This document shows, in pieces, positions 1-25,055 of a stretch of 64,000 nucleotides of DNA. Origin of the DNA: Lumbricus rubellus (Eukaryota; Annelida; Clitellata; Crassiclitellata; Lumbricidae). A program made the translations under genes and the position numbers. How positions within the stretch are numbered: the first letter of the stretch is position 1; each line of letters begins with the position of its first letter. The stretch spans positions 34,137,950 to 34,201,949 of the forward strand of contig OX243811.1 of the NCBI GenBank assembly GCA_945859605.1, read 5' to 3'. The notes beneath the pieces were generated by a model. That model did no database searches. It saw nothing but the letters and a program-made list of their open reading frames with translations, and had not been told where the DNA came from.

Positions 1-12338
<12,338 letters not shown>

Positions 12339-12649
12339 TCTTCAAGAATGCCTCTGTGTTGGCGCAGCATGCTTTTCCCTCTTAGTAAGGAATTCGAAAT
12401 TCCGAATCTTTGTGTCGGGTCAGATTAATAGCCTGCTATCGAGCTATAGATGTAAGCTCCTCACTGCCAGTCAATGGACAGAACGTTCAGCTGATGAGTC
12501 TCTCTTGTTTGAAGACGCGTTTCATAGGTGAAGGCCTATCGTTAAACTGCTGAACCGTGATATATCATTTCTATTTGTACAGGAAGGGCAGTTATTGTCC
12601 TGGCATGTCAGTAAAAGGAAACTTACTTTACATTACCTAATCTGCCTGT

Positions 12650-12822
12650 ATGTTTGTATGTATGTCTGTCTGCCTGCCTGTCTGTCTCTCTGCCTGTCTG
12701 TCTGTCTGCCTGCCTGCCTGCCTGTCGGTATGTCTGCCTACCTGCCTGTCTGTCTGTCTGCCTGATTGCCTGCCTGTATGTATGTCTGTCTGTCTGCCTG
12801 CCTGTCTGTCTGTCAAAGACTG
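12650..12822. repeat. (CTGT/CTGC)n imperfect microsatellite
   Basis: Tetranucleotide tract of CTGT, CTGC and TATG units. It produces false Cys-rich reading frames on both strands. Confidence 0.9.
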
Positions 12823-13779
12823 TCTCTCTCTCTATGCATATATAATATACATAGACCCATAGACACATAGATAGAGTATTATATGTAAACTGCTTCTTTC
12901 TATCTCTTCAATTATTGTATATAATTTATTATATTATATAATATATATACATCGACTGCGACGTGTTCATTATGAATATTTCGAGGAAAATACCATGCAG
13001 TAATAGCTTGAAACGTACAATCAAAAGCGAAGACAGTATACATATATACCAACAATTCAATTCCATAAAGATACAGGAAGATACAATCTGAGATACAAGA
13101 GGATAACGTAAAATCATAATAGAAGAAACAAATAGGGCCCAAATTTTCAAAAACCGAAAACACAAAATATGGGAATTTGGACAATAGACTTCTTTAATTT
13201 AGTCTACATGTGAGTTCCGATTGAGTAGGCCTATAATGAAATTGAAGGTCTTAAAAACGAAAGTGGAATTCTGTGTCGATGGCCAGCATAATTATAAGTC
13301 CTATACGTACTTCGCAAACAACGATAAGCTACAAATATACACGACTGAATGCTAGAACAGAATACTACTACGGCAAATGTTGACAACAGAACGAAAGTTG
13401 AAACGAAATCGAAAGTGAAAGTGAGGCGTGGTGTAGTTGGTGCGTCCGTCCATCCGTCGTTTAGACACCAGCGTCGCACTGTGAGACGGTGTAATAGTGT
13501 GGACTGATGATGGGGACCTTGCCGTCAAATCGCAGGTTCCGTAGGCAACCAAAGAAACGATGACGAGCCATCTACAAAAAATATGATAATGTATCCGATT
13601 GAAGTAAAGAAAGAAAAACTCTTCTAAAGAAAGGCAATTGAGCTATAAGACCGTATGACCATTCTTAGGGATTTGTTATCATTAGAGTGACTTCCAATGC
13701 CAATGGGCGAACAATAAAGAAAGGTGCGATCAAAACGCGACGCTGAGAGAAGCGCGTGTTTGAAACGGCGCTCATCAAA

Positions 13780-13890
13780 AGTGCGCGCCAATAAAGAGCG
13801 CCAATAAAGTGTGCGCCAACAAAGAGCGCGCCAATAATTGAGAACGCGCCAATAAAGAGCGCGTCAATTGAGATTTGAGAATGTGCCAAT
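13780..13890. repeat. GCGCCAATAAAGA minisatellite
   Basis: Six or so irregular copies of a 13-20 bp unit, GCGCCAATAAAGA, with variants such as GTGCGCCAACAAAGA. Confidence 0.7.
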
Positions 13891-14314
13891 AAAGAGAGAC
13901 GACAAAGGGACAGGCGAGCGCAAATTCACAGATTTAAGAGTCTTCAAAAATCTTCAACTCATTGCGACTTGCATGGAAAATTAATTGCCATGCAGCCATG
14001 CTATTTTCCATCTCTAATAGTAGGCTAATATAGTCATAGTGAATTGATTGATTGATTGATAGTCCGACTTAAAATCGAATCGCTTTTAGAGTAAACGATT
14101 ATAATAAACAAACTCATTTGAGTAATGTCAGACATTTATCTCGGCAGATGAGTTCAAAACCAAGCATGGAGTTTAGTAAAATTGTAATTAAAAATGACTA
14201 TAGGCCTATTAATGTAACGATCAAGCTAAATACAAAATAAAATATCACAACCAATTAAGCTAGCATTTGGCTGTCACGTTATGTTTCCTAAACATATAAA
14301 GCAATGCATTGTAG

Positions 14315-14745
14315 CATAGATGTAAAAAAACGATGGAAACGGAATAAAAACGGAAAAAACGTCGTTTTATTCGAAAAAATAAAAAACGGGAAAAAACGAC
14401 AAAAAAAACCGAAATGGAAAATACTTTGACTTTTTATATATTAAACTGCATTTTAAACATAAAGCCGTTGTATACTTACTACATGTATCTCTTAAATGAT
14501 GACGTTGAACAACTAAATAATGACTTCAGTTATCTGAAACCTTGAGATTGGGCTGAAAACGTAAGGAATATCAGGAAGAAATAAATTTAGGGAAAATAAT
14601 AAGAGAGAGAAATAAATAAATAGCGTTACATAAAAAAATTTAAAAAACGGAATAAAACGATGGAAAAAATAAAAAACGGAAAAAAGACGTTTTTCGGGAG
14701 CGAAAAAAACCCGACAAAAACCGTTTTAAACAACTATATCCTATG
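14315..14745. mobile_element. Small hAT-like element with 8-bp target duplication
   Basis: 431-bp AT-rich element starting CATAGATGT and ending, from the right, CATAGGATATAGTTGT. It is flanked by perfect CATTGTAG repeats (14307-14314 and 14746-14753). Its interior is dominated by AAAAACGG/CCGTTTT-like blocks. Its termini are less typical of hAT than those of the other elements, so the superfamily is an inference from the 8-bp duplication. Confidence 0.7.
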
Positions 14746-15261
14746 CATTGTAGGGTACGGCAATAATAGGTAAAAATAAGATAATGTAAGGTCAGGCAAC
14801 AACAAATAATGGAACGTATAGTCTAAAGTAGCTCAAGGTAAGGTGATGCGATTAGATAGCGATAGTCAATTTATAAGAAACATAATATTATCTCTCTGAA
14901 GCAATCAGTAGACGTAAAGCAGGTGAGAAGCTAAAGAGCTATATCACTTCTTTTGCTCCCTATGATTAATTATGTAGAGTTGTAGACGAGGCAATCGAAT
15001 ATTTATTTAGCGCCCAAGTTTCAGAACGTACCGATTCACTTTCTCTTGATGTGGAATGACCACCGGCCACGTGATTCAGATTCTGAAAATAGAATTGAAT
15101 AACGAAACAATCGATTTTCATAACGTGACAGCAACATGTTCACAAGCATGCATCATCATGTCAAGAAAAGCGCAGCTATCACAGTCGCTGCTACCGCCTC
15201 AGTCACTACCACCACCGTCATCAACACTAACACATCCAACACAAATCAATATCCACCACCA

Positions 15262-15308
15262 CCACCACCACCACCACCACCACCACCACCACCACCACCA
15301 CCACCACC
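15262..15308. repeat. (CCA)n microsatellite
   Basis: About 15 CCA units, giving a false poly-His frame. Confidence 0.95.
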
Positions 15309-15523
15309 GTAACCGGGAATTCTCGCCCTGCCTCCACTGCCACCAACACTGATGACCAAAAATAAACAGCGTCTTTTTTATACATTATAAAAAGCCATAT
15401 ATAAAAATTATATATAATTATATAGGCCTATAGGCCCTATATATATTAGCCTCTCTCTATATATAAATATAGGAGTCTATACGCTATATACAGAGTAGCC
15501 TATGCTCCGCTGCCGATCGTTAT

Positions 15524-15655
15524 CTACTTTTCCTGCAGTGTATTAATTGATTCTTCAACAGGCCAAGATTTTCCAGTAGACTCATCTGGAGTGGCGTTCG
15601 ATTGATCGTTATGTATGATGATAGCTGTAATAACGCTCGTGAACAAGCTGGTGCC
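15524..15655 (-). CDS. Candidate last exon of gene C
   Basis: Minus-strand open segment of 43 codons plus TAG. It follows an AG acceptor (GCGCAG) and is phase 0, which matches the phase-0 donor of the laminin-G exon ending at 16126. It includes a short hydrophobic run (FTSVITAIII) and an acidic/Ser-Thr end. Against it, the pyrimidine tract is poor and a second frame is also open. This is a phase-compatible guess only. Confidence 0.3.
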   Translation of the reverse strand, partial: GTSLFTSVITAIIIHNDQSNATPDESTGKSWPVEESINTLQEK

Positions 15656-15799
15656 CTGCGCTTGACTTTCGAATGAAGTTTGAAGTTGGCGAATACAATT
15701 ACGATTGCTATTCGGATATATTACAATACATTATGTACGATTCGGTGATATAATTATACGTTCAAAAGTGATATGATCATAATAGTAACTCTGACTTGA

Positions 15800-16095
15800 T
15801 CATGGATCAGATTAGATTAGATCGGATTGCGCTTTACTTAATTAGAGCAGATTTGACATAATAGCCTATATTATGAATCGAAAGAGATTGGATATAAAAA
15901 AATAGAACAACTTAAACTACATTCCTTGCGAATCATGCAGATGAGATCAGATCAGATTAAAATCAGATGAGAGATTAGATTAGATTAGATTAGATTAGAT
16001 TCGATCCGATCAGATGCGATTAGATTAGATTAAATCAGATGAGAGATTAGATTAAATAAGATCAGGTCAGATGTGATTAGATTAGAAGTGATTAC
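15800..16095. repeat. GATTA-rich simple repeat
   Basis: Irregular tandem of AGATT/GATTAGATC pentamer and hexamer units lying just downstream of the laminin-G exon of gene C. Confidence 0.7.
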
Positions 16096-16125
16096 ATCAT
16101 ATGTGACTATAGATTATGCTCATAC

Positions 16126-16312
16126 CGTTCCTGTGGCGATCTGAGCCGAGATTCCTCCGAAGATGACCGATGTGAAGCTGGCGCACGGACCGAGATGATA
16201 ATGACGAAATGCTTTGACGTCGTCGACGAATAGCATGCCTCCGTTTTCACTGTGATAGTAGGTCAGCTGCAGACATCAAAGACTATAGCCATAAACACCG
16301 TCGTATTCGTCG

Positions 16313-16364
<52 letters not shown>

Positions 16365-16507
16365 TATTATCATCATCATCGTCGTCGTCTTCGTCATCGT
16401 CTTCGTTGTCATCATTATCATCATCATCATCATCATTATCGTCATAGTCATCATCGTCGTTGTCATCATTATCATCATCATTCTTATCGTCATAGTCATC
16501 ATCGTCG

Positions 16508-16541
<34 letters not shown>

Positions 16542-18935
16542 CATCATCATCATCGTCGTCGTCATCGTCGCCGTATACTTAGCGAGTTGAGGCGGACATA
16601 TTAGTCGAACATCAGCATTTTTGGGATAGACATAATTTAGTCTTTATCATAATATAATTACATGTACATATAATAAAATATATATATATATATACGTGAC
16701 ATGTAAAAGTCATAATAAGTGCAAAGATTAAATGTGTCCCTATAAATATAGCATAGAGTATACAGACAAAGTGTATAGGCTATATACAAGCATTATGATC
16801 ACGTGTATATATTTAGTCAATTTTAATTGTAATTATTTGATAGTGTATCTTTTCCTGAAGAGACGGTATATGAATATATAATTATATATATATAATTATA
16901 TACACGACTACCGGTATATACTTCATTTCTGAGCTGACCTTGTGCCACCTGTTGTCGTCCAGTTTCTGTTGGTGGTAGATTTCGAAAGCGCGTCCACTTC
17001 CGCATCGTCGAGCGAACGACAGAAGACCCTTGCGCATGTAGGCGCTCACCATGTGCGCCTTGTCGAAGTCCCCCGTCAGAAAGATGAGTCCAGAAGGGGA
17101 CGACGTGCGAAACTCAACCTCTAAACTGTGCCTGCAGTTCATTTCATTGCGTTTTTATATATAAGTGCAGGTAATCGTACATTTCTTACAAATTTATGTC
17201 AGCGTGTATGTGGATAGAATGTGAGCGACCACAGAGACTTGGGTGGTACACCAGGTTTATAGGAATTAGAGTGCGAGATACTATACCCTATAATATACAA
17301 ATTATACATGTATACACTGACGCAATTGTCATGGCGATAGCAATCGCGATAAAGTAGATTGAGGAAGGCCTAGCCTACTGCGTGAACATTATAAATGTAG
17401 GCTTATAAAATTAATATATAGTCTATAATATAATACTCTATATCATATATTCATATGTTCATATATATAGGCCTATACACCAATACCGAAACCGCCAACG
17501 CCATGTATATGAAACATCTTTCTATTATAAGTCCAACTATAGCGCCTCTGATTAGGTTGTACTGTGAGAGGCGCTTTATAAATCCAAAAATGGAATAGAA
17601 TAGAACTATCGGCCTAACGCATATTTGTGCCCTGTAAATATGCGTGGATGCAAAATATAGCCTACGTGTTTCAATTCATGTATTAAAATATGAATCATAC
17701 AATTATAAATCATGGATTATTACAAATGAAGCAGTTGCTGTGGCAACCATAGTCGTTTAGCCATCTGCCACTTGATGCAAGATATAATCTGTCAATCATA
17801 AATTACGTTTTATTACTGCAGTCAAATGCTGCGTGATGCCCATCCGAGAGTCAAAGGCGTGAGAAATTGGTGTAGTGAGTGCATGCTCATGAATGAATAT
17901 GTATGAATGACTCTGGTCTCTGGATGAGTGGGTAATTGGGTGGAGGACTATATGTGTGGGTGGATTCGCTCGTTTCTAGGCTAATTCGCTATGCGTGGCG
18001 TGGACGAAATAAAGTTGAACACCAAACTTGGAATTCTGACTAAAAACTCTTGAGATGACAAATCAACATAGAATACATAATTAATAGACTTGCTACGTAT
18101 AATAGTCGGATATAGAGTACACATTCCGATTGTGGATCGAAACAAAGTAAATAAAGACTGCATTCAGTAATCCATCCACACGTCTGTCCACCATCCATCG
18201 ATTGATTCGTTCACGTATCCCATCCATCCGTCCATTCCTCCGTCCATCCATCTACCACCTCACAGATAGCCTACGTACGTGATCCTTATCCGTGCTTTTG
18301 TTAATACCAGATTGGATGACTGCAGCTTGATCCTCGTGGGTCTGTCTCTTGGACTAATTGGGCGTCTTGACCGAGTACTCCGTTAGTCGCTCATCCTATT
18401 ATTGGAAACATTCCCAAACGTGTTTCTTTTTCTGCTGTATAGGCTTTGCGGATGTATTGTACTGGTTCTCTGTCCCACAACGCATCTCTTACAAGACTTA
18501 ATACATTGTACGTCCATGGTTGCTATTCTGGTCTGCGGTGTTTTCCTGGATGTGCCTCGGTCCACTTGTGTGATCTTTGTCGGCAGATGATGTGCGGCTA
18601 CATTTTATAAAGTTGCTCAAGTGCTATGGTTCGGCTTAGAGCGCCTTTGAGTAGAGTTTTTGACAGAGGGCTATTTCAAATTTCGGCAATGAGTGAATGA
18701 ACGACTGAGTGAACGACTAAAGGAATGAATGATTTATTTAATGATTGAATGAATGATCTAATCGATTGACCAAGCGCAATAATTAAGCAAGTATTCATTA
18801 ATGTATGGAAGCATTTGTGACTTACCCTGGATCGATTTTATACCCTGCTGGAAAGGGAGAGTATTCCACTCTGCTTCCAGGAAGCTTATCCGTCTGAACT
18901 CCTAGCATGTCACGGATGTCAATCGGAGGAGGCAA
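16126..18935 (-). CDS. Gene C: laminin-G domain protein, partial
   Basis: Three linked minus-strand exons. (1) 18826-18935 (acceptor TTTTCCAG, donor GG/GTAAGT, phase 0 to 2), a Pro-containing linker LPPPIDIRDML ... GYKIDPG. (2) 16939-17131 (acceptor AACTGCAG, donor AAG/GTCAGC, phase 2 to 0), the first half of a laminin-G domain: LEVEFRTSSPSGLIFL, then KGLLSFARRCGSGRAF, and the hallmark DDNRWHK. (3) 16126-16266 (acceptor CTGCAG, donor ACG/GTATGA, phase 0), the second half: GGMLFVDDVKAF and VIFGGI. Phases fit across all junctions. Laminin-G modules occur in laminins, agrin, neurexins and other matrix or adhesion proteins; I cannot tell which this is. Both gene ends are unresolved, with candidate exons at 15524-15655 and 19706-19816. 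Confidence 0.7.
16312..16566. repeat. (ATC)n imperfect microsatellite
   Basis: ATC/GTC trinucleotide tract directly upstream, in gene C orientation, of the acceptor of the second laminin-G exon, leaving about 45 bp of ordinary intron before it. Confidence 0.9.
17541..17590 (+). repeat. SINE/LINE-type 3' tail fragment
   Basis: GCGCCTCTGATTAG ... GAGAGGCGCTTTATAAAT followed by short AATGGAATAGAATAG repeats, the same tail family as at 5814, 21087, 22550 and 38120. Confidence 0.5.
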
Positions 18936-19534
18936 CTGGAAAAGGAGGATAGATAAAAAAATACACTTGTTATTGTCGATCAGTCATGCAACTAAAGAGA
19001 ACATCTTATAAACTTTCCAACTTAATAATATGCTGGTATACTCATCCACCTATTAATTGGAATTGGATGGGCAAACTTGATGCGGTATGAAGTTTATCTT
19101 CACTTTGCTGACTTGCGGAAAGCATAGAAAAGCACCGGCTTTTATTTGAAGAATGTTTGCTTATGCTTGCTTATTAAATCGCAGCATTACGATGAAACTG
19201 ATGCATAACAGATTCTCAAGACATCATTAATTTTCTTGTCAGCAATTTCATGGACATTAGAAGTACATGTAACTATAATTTTATTATACGGGTCCAATGT
19301 ATAGGATAGGCCTATCATAGTTTCTATTTTGGACTCATGTAAATTTACTAGACTCGCGAAAACCGCGTGATTAATTATCTAATCGACCCTTATTAAAATT
19401 GCGGGGAAAACAGTTAAAATTGTCGCGTAGAATATTTCACTTGTCGTCAGTTAATAATATTATAGATCGTAGCGTAAACTCTAATTATTAGGCACTGAGA
19501 AACCCTCAGACTATTGTTATTTTTTAATTTTTTA

Positions 19535-19580
19535 TTTTATTATTATTGTAGTTATTATTATCATTATTATTATTATCATT

Positions 19581-19665
<85 letters not shown>

Positions 19666-19666
19666 G

Positions 19667-19698
<32 letters not shown>
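19535..19698. repeat. (ATC)n microsatellite
   Basis: ATT/ATC tract grading into pure ATC, ending a few bases before the candidate exon donor at 19705. Confidence 0.9.
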
Positions 19699-19705
19699 GA
19701 CTCAC

Positions 19706-19816
19706 CGTCGTTGATCTGCAACCGATGGAGAGAGCTCGAACGATGAAGAATGTCGACATCCAGGACACGATGCGCAATCGAAAGCAGACGACCATTTCGA
19801 AGAAGAGAGGCTATGG
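19706..19816 (-). CDS. Candidate upstream exon of gene C
   Basis: Minus-strand segment with a pyrimidine-rich acceptor (TCTTTCCCGCCATAG) and a good donor (GACG/GTGAGT). It is open in all three frames, so the frame cannot be chosen by eye; phase 0 out would fit the next exon at 18935. No domain recognised. Confidence 0.3.
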
Positions 19817-21086
19817 CGGGAAAGAGAAGAACAACTCAGACCTCCTTCAGAGTCCTCAGAAAAGAAAGACAGAAGTCTATTTCCAATGGTTGAGAAAGAA
19901 ACTGCTCAATTTGTAAGCAACGCAGCGTTACGTATACCGTAGGCTATTATTTAAGTATAACGACGAATTAATCGATTAATATTATATTCTCTGTTAAAAT
20001 TGCTACTTCGTATAACTATTTTGCTCTGTCAAACTGAGAAGTAGCTTTGACTGTTCGATGGCTTAATTCTTTCTGTCTTTCTTTCGTTTCTTTACAACAC
20101 TACCTTAAACTTTTTCTGACTTCTATGTAAAAGTTGTCGTCCAGCCCATGTTTATAGCCTACTCATTCGAAAGACTATTATGTTCAAACAACACTTTTCA
20201 ACTTTCCGACCTCTGTCGCGTCCCTGTCTTGTAGACTATAATAATTATAGGCTATCTTTCAGTGTAATACTTGTAAGTAAAGGTCTACCTAATGATAGTA
20301 ATGAAGTCGATGTTTCCTTTAGAGTTTAGACTTTTCTTTCTACATTTCCCAACGTTCTTATTTTCCCTCTTCCTAGATATTCTCTCCAAATACACCTCCT
20401 CTGTCGCAGCCTGATGTCTAAGCCTAACTCGGCTGCAGTGGAGCCTATCTGCGACTGATCAGCGCTTAAAGAGCGAACGCCTTCCGTGACCACTGACCAC
20501 TTATTGGTCAGTCTTGCGGAAGTGCATCGCCGCGTCTCCAGAGACTTCTTTCAAGTCCCGTCTTTACTTGACGATGCTGTAGCTGCCTACCAAGTCGTTG
20601 GTCATGGACATCTATGCAATAGTAGATGCACCACGGAAAGCTAAGCGTCGACTGTCGTCTCTGCAGTGTGGCGCGATGCTATTACGGATAGTGAGCTGAA
20701 GAAATTATTCGCCTTTTGAAATAGGAAGAAATTTCCTATTTTACGGAATAATAAGATACCCCGAATTACGTTCGTTGCCTAAATAAGGAGAGAAGCAGGA
20801 TCCAAAAATGAACTTCGATTAATCAATCAATACCTTTTTATCACCATATTAATAGGCCTATGCAATCAAAATATTTTAGACATCCGCGTACACTTTTGTA
20901 TGTATAGTCATTAGTAACTATCTATACATATTATAGTGTGGCGACTGTGCCATGGCGTCAACGGGCGCACCCAAAGAAACACAAGGTTCCGCGAACAGGG
21001 TCATCCTAGTTTCATCAACAATAATATTATTATTATCGTTCTTACTACATAACTTTATACTTTAATATATACTATTATACTAGCGA

Positions 21087-21142
21087 TGACTTGGGTCGGG
21101 AGCGCTACTGAATCTGTGAGCGGCGTTTTATAAATGTTCAAT
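21087..21142 (+). repeat. SINE/LINE-type 3' tail fragment
   Basis: TGGGTCGGGAGCGCTACTGAAT ... GCGGCGTTTTATAAATG with an AATTACA tail. The closest inverted copy is at 61620-61700. Confidence 0.55.
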
Positions 21143-21242
21143 TACAATTACAATTTAACGGTTGCTGTCTTTCAACCATAGGTCTAGTTATTATTGTTGA
21201 ATGAAAAAAAATTATGATAATAATTATTGTTAGCCTATTGTT

Positions 21243-21243
21243 G

Positions 21244-21307
<64 letters not shown>

Positions 21308-21308
21308 C
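21243..21308. repeat. (ATT)n microsatellite
   Basis: About 22 ATT units. Confidence 0.95.
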
Positions 21309-21609
21309 GTTATTTCTTTAAAACTTATTGAATCTCGTGGCGTTCCTGCGCTGGAATCGCTGCTAAATTGCCACGCCTATAGCCTAAGCGGCACTACATA
21401 ATTTAACATATAACACATAATTCACATTGCATTATATATAACATTAACAAAGATGATGACTGTCGCCCTTATTGTTAGCCTTATGAAAACTTTCAATTAC
21501 ACGTCGTCGATTCCTGTACATCTGCTGTTGGAAAGAACTCCATGGTGCTGGGCGACGCCACCTACGCATAGATGTTCGCAGATGGCACAATGATGATGCG
21601 GGGGCGATG

Positions 21610-22235
21610 ATCTTTCATTGGGAAAAAAGGAGGAGGAAGATGAAGACGAAAAGGAGAATGTGGATGGGAAGGTGGCGGAGAACTAAGAGGTGGGACAGGA
21701 AGAGGAGGAGAAAAGGAGGTCGAAGAGAAGTTAGATTTGAATGTTGAAAGAAGAAGACGAGGGGTGGAAGCAGTTGAATGAGGAGGAATAGGAGGAAAAT
21801 TGAGTAAGTAAGCAAGTAAGTATACTCTTTGTTCAAACCAGCTGACAAAAGCTCACTCCAGTGCACATAAGTGAAGGATGACAATTAAGGCTATTAATTA
21901 ATATTCAGAGATTTACAGAGACAAAGAAGGAGAGGAGGAGGAGGATAGCGGGTCTCAAGATATCGATGATGATGATGATTTTATATAATAGGTTAAACAA
22001 AATAGACGAAAGTGTGTGTGTGCGTGTGACATAGAGCGAGAGAAAGAGACAGAGAAAGAGAGAAAGAAAAAGAGAAACACAGACAGCGAGCAGGGAGGAG
22101 GACGAAGAGGACGAGGAGGAGTAGGATGAGGATGAGGAGGAGGAGGAGGAGAAGGAGAAGGAGGAGGAGGAAGAGGAGAAGAAGAAGAAGAAGGAGGAGG
22201 AGGAGGAGAGGAGGAGGAGGAGGAGGTAGAAGAGG
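21610..22235. repeat. Purine-rich (GGA/GAA) tract
   Basis: Two long polypurine segments (about 21620-21800 and 22020-22235) of GGA, GAA and GAGA units on the plus strand. The second encodes false poly-Arg or, on the minus strand, poly-Ser/Pro frames. Confidence 0.8.
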
Positions 22236-22549
22236 TGTGCAGGTTCCGATTATTGTAGTTGGGTCTTGTGTCCCAGTTGGCCTTGCTTGCTATAGACTCG
22301 TAGTAGTCGTCGGCACCTAACCAAGGAGCCCAGGAGACCACCCACGCTTCCTGCTCCACACGGATCGATCCATCAAAGGATGAATGCTCCCTTCGTTGTC
22401 GACGACGGCATCTGGTGACGAGTAGAGGAATCGCATGCCAAAGCAGACGACGCACAGATGCACCAGATGCGCTCAGATACTGCGGCCCCACTATTTTTAG
22501 ATGGGGCCTACATTGCAACAGTGAGCATTGCGAAAAGGAGTTACATGAG

Positions 22550-22600
22550 TTACATGGGAGCGCCTCTGAGTAGTTTCTTGAAGGAGCGCTATATAAATGC
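22550..22600 (+). repeat. SINE/LINE-type 3' tail fragment
   Basis: GGGAGCGCCTCTGAGTAG ... AAGGAGCGCTATATAAAT followed by AATGAATGAATG, an almost consensus copy of the tail block. Confidence 0.6.
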
Positions 22601-22673
22601 TCTAAATGAATGAATGAATGTTGTTAACACAATCATGCAGACATGCATGCATACATAGATGCATACGTATTAC

Positions 22674-22814
22674 ATACATACATGCATGCATACATACATA
22701 CATACATACATACATACATACATACATACATACATACATACATACATACATACATACATACATACATACATACATACATACATACATACATACATACATA
22801 CATACATACATACA
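22674..22814. repeat. (CATA)n microsatellite
   Basis: Near-perfect CATA repeat of about 140 bp with CATG variants at the left. Confidence 0.95.
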
Positions 22815-24717
22815 CATACAATGCATACATAGATGTGCATATATAGGCTACGCACGTACATACACATGTAGGTACAATAATGCGTACATAATTATTTACA
22901 TGCTTTCATGCACACATGCATTCATACGTACGCACGTCGTACATATATGTATATTTGTGCATAGCCTACTCGTTAACATAGGCCTACATGTGCACTGTTG
23001 TAAAGATGCACACGAACAGACTCTAAGGTTCCTGCTATTCAGAGTGATGGTGACAATTTGACCTGCAATTTTTTAATCTTATTTAAATCCTTATGATGCA
23101 TGACTCCGTGCCATAGTTCTTATCGCTCCCCTTGCAGTTTATCGTTTGCCAGTAAATACAAGTAATTATAGATTCTTATAGAAGCTTTGAAATAAAACTG
23201 CAGCGAGAAATCTCTGACCAGCGCAATTGACTTCTGCAATTACAAGACGATAATGCGACAGTTAACAGCAATCTCGCCAATGCCCTTCCTCCCTTCTTCC
23301 CGTCTTCACTTCCGGTTCCGGTTCCGGTCGGGTTGCTTCCCACGCGGTCAACCCCCGCAAACCCTACAGATTATTCCCGTCGGATGATAATTATAACACG
23401 GTCAACCCCCGCGCGGCAAACACGACCCACCCGCGTTGTAAACCAAACGATGCGACCTTCAACAAAATGGATCATTTGTTACACTTCACTCAGTTTTGCA
23501 TTATTTCTATGCATTTTTAAAACTGTTTGGCAACAACGCATTCACACGTATAGCGCAATGTACGGAAAACTAATAAACATTTCAAAATATAATAATAGGC
23601 TATGCTATTGCATGTTTACCGCATCCGGCTATAGGCATAGACCCATCAGTGACTTCGCCGCCTTTGAATTTACCGTTGACAAAGGCCCTATATCTTATGA
23701 CCTGTAAAAAATTCTTTGAAATTTTTAATATCTTCTTCGATCTGCATGCTGAGTAGGCCTATAGCTCCCATGACCTTGGTGCTACTAGTACTAGGCCTAC
23801 TGAAATTGTAAAGCTGGCACTGCCAGTCTACCACTGGGCTCTCATCTCACAGTTGGCCCATCATTCTCATAAATTTGTGCAAAAATATAGGCTAGGCAAA
23901 GTTTTCCGACTTTGATATAGGTTAATTAGTCCTAGTGCAATCGATTACATAATTATATAAATGATATAGGCATATCGATCTCAATAAAATTACAAGTCAA
24001 TCAGACTTCTTACTTTTATCATTTCTACATCGCTATTTGAGAGCTAAGCACGGAGCACCAGCTTCTGGAATAAAACTTGCAAGACATAGGCCTATAATTA
24101 TAGTCAGCAATTGCTTTGATGCTTTTCTTAAGCATATTCTTGTCTGAATTATTCAGCTAAAGAACCTTTATAAATAGAAAATAAGCCGTTATTTGCTAGA
24201 ATCACAAGATCATGTCGTCTATAGTTCTATACTATAATGAGGCAAAATAATTACAACCTCAAACAAAATACGATCTTATTTCTTACATCTTGCTTTCTAC
24301 GTGGTACGTTATTGTGATATTAATAATGCTATTTTAGTTCCAGCATTAATTTTTTATTCCTATTCTTATTCTATTCCATTGTTGTAATTTTTATTCTAGT
24401 TTTAGTTCTTCTTTATAATATCATATTATAATAATTATTATCGGACACAAATTCGTGCGTAGGCGTGAATGCATGGGCGTATAGCATTCATTGTTGTTTT
24501 GAAATCGGACGTAACTCGAATAAAAGACCGTATTACGAAAACTGGATGGTTTATTTCGGATATTCTGCATGGCGAATGAGTCGATAATGGAGCGATAATA
24601 GAGTTATTCGACCGGCGTGATTACGTGAAGCGGCGCGTATGAGTTCCTGCGACGCTGAGAAGACACGTGTTTCATCCGCCGCGCAAGAATAGTCCTCTGC
24701 TGAGCGCAGAACGGACG

Positions 24718-25055
24718 CAGAGGCGGATAAAATTCCAAGGGGGCCAAAATTTTCGGCCTTGGGGTAATGAAAATTTCCGTCTTTGGTCGCCAAATATTCT
24801 GATGACCTTTTTTCGGGCAAAAAGGAGACCATTTCTCAGAAAACCATACCATTTTTCCTGTCAAAAAGTTGATGACTTTTTTAGTCATACAGTAGCCTAC
24901 TTAGGCTACTCCCTGCCACCTTTCCTCCGATTGACACCCCCTGCAAATCTCGAGCTAGGGGGCCACTTCCACTTTCCACGTAAAAATAGCTGGTAATAAA
25001 TTAATAAATTTCTAAATGGGGGCCATGGCCAGATTTACCCCTGGATCCGCCCCTG
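24718..25055. mobile_element. hAT-type MITE, near-perfect target duplication
   Basis: 338-bp element with ends CAGAGGCGGATAAA and, from the right, CAGGGGCGGATCCA. Flanking 8-mers are AACGGACG and AATGGACG (one mismatch). It shares its GGGGGCC and ATCATACC-like interior style with the element at 11535. Confidence 0.8.

Larger units (their letters stand above)
12339..15490. other. Non-genic stretch between gene A and gene C
   Basis: No convincing exon on either strand. It holds CTGT/CTGC repeats (12650-12822), a GCGCCAATAAAGA-type short repeat (13780-13890), a 431-bp transposon (14315-14745) and a (CCA)n tract (15262-15308). The remaining ORFs are short and lack splice or domain support. Confidence 0.6.
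19917..24700. other. Gene-poor stretch with simple repeats
   Basis: No confident exon. Contains an ATT microsatellite (21243-21308), a purine-rich block (21610-22235), tail fragments at 21087 and 22550, a CATA microsatellite (22674-22814) and a GC-rich patch at 23290-23450 with a repeated CGCGGTCAACCCCCGC. A minus-strand open segment at about 22240-22480 looks protein-like in two frames but has no recognised domain. Confidence 0.5.

Noticed and set aside
22126..22320. Arg-rich plus-strand ORF
   Set aside because: Translation of the GGA/GAA purine tract.
23333..23707. 124-codon plus-strand ORF
   Set aside because: No domain, no splice context, low-complexity start with a duplicated CGCGGTCAACCCCCGC block; likely chance.
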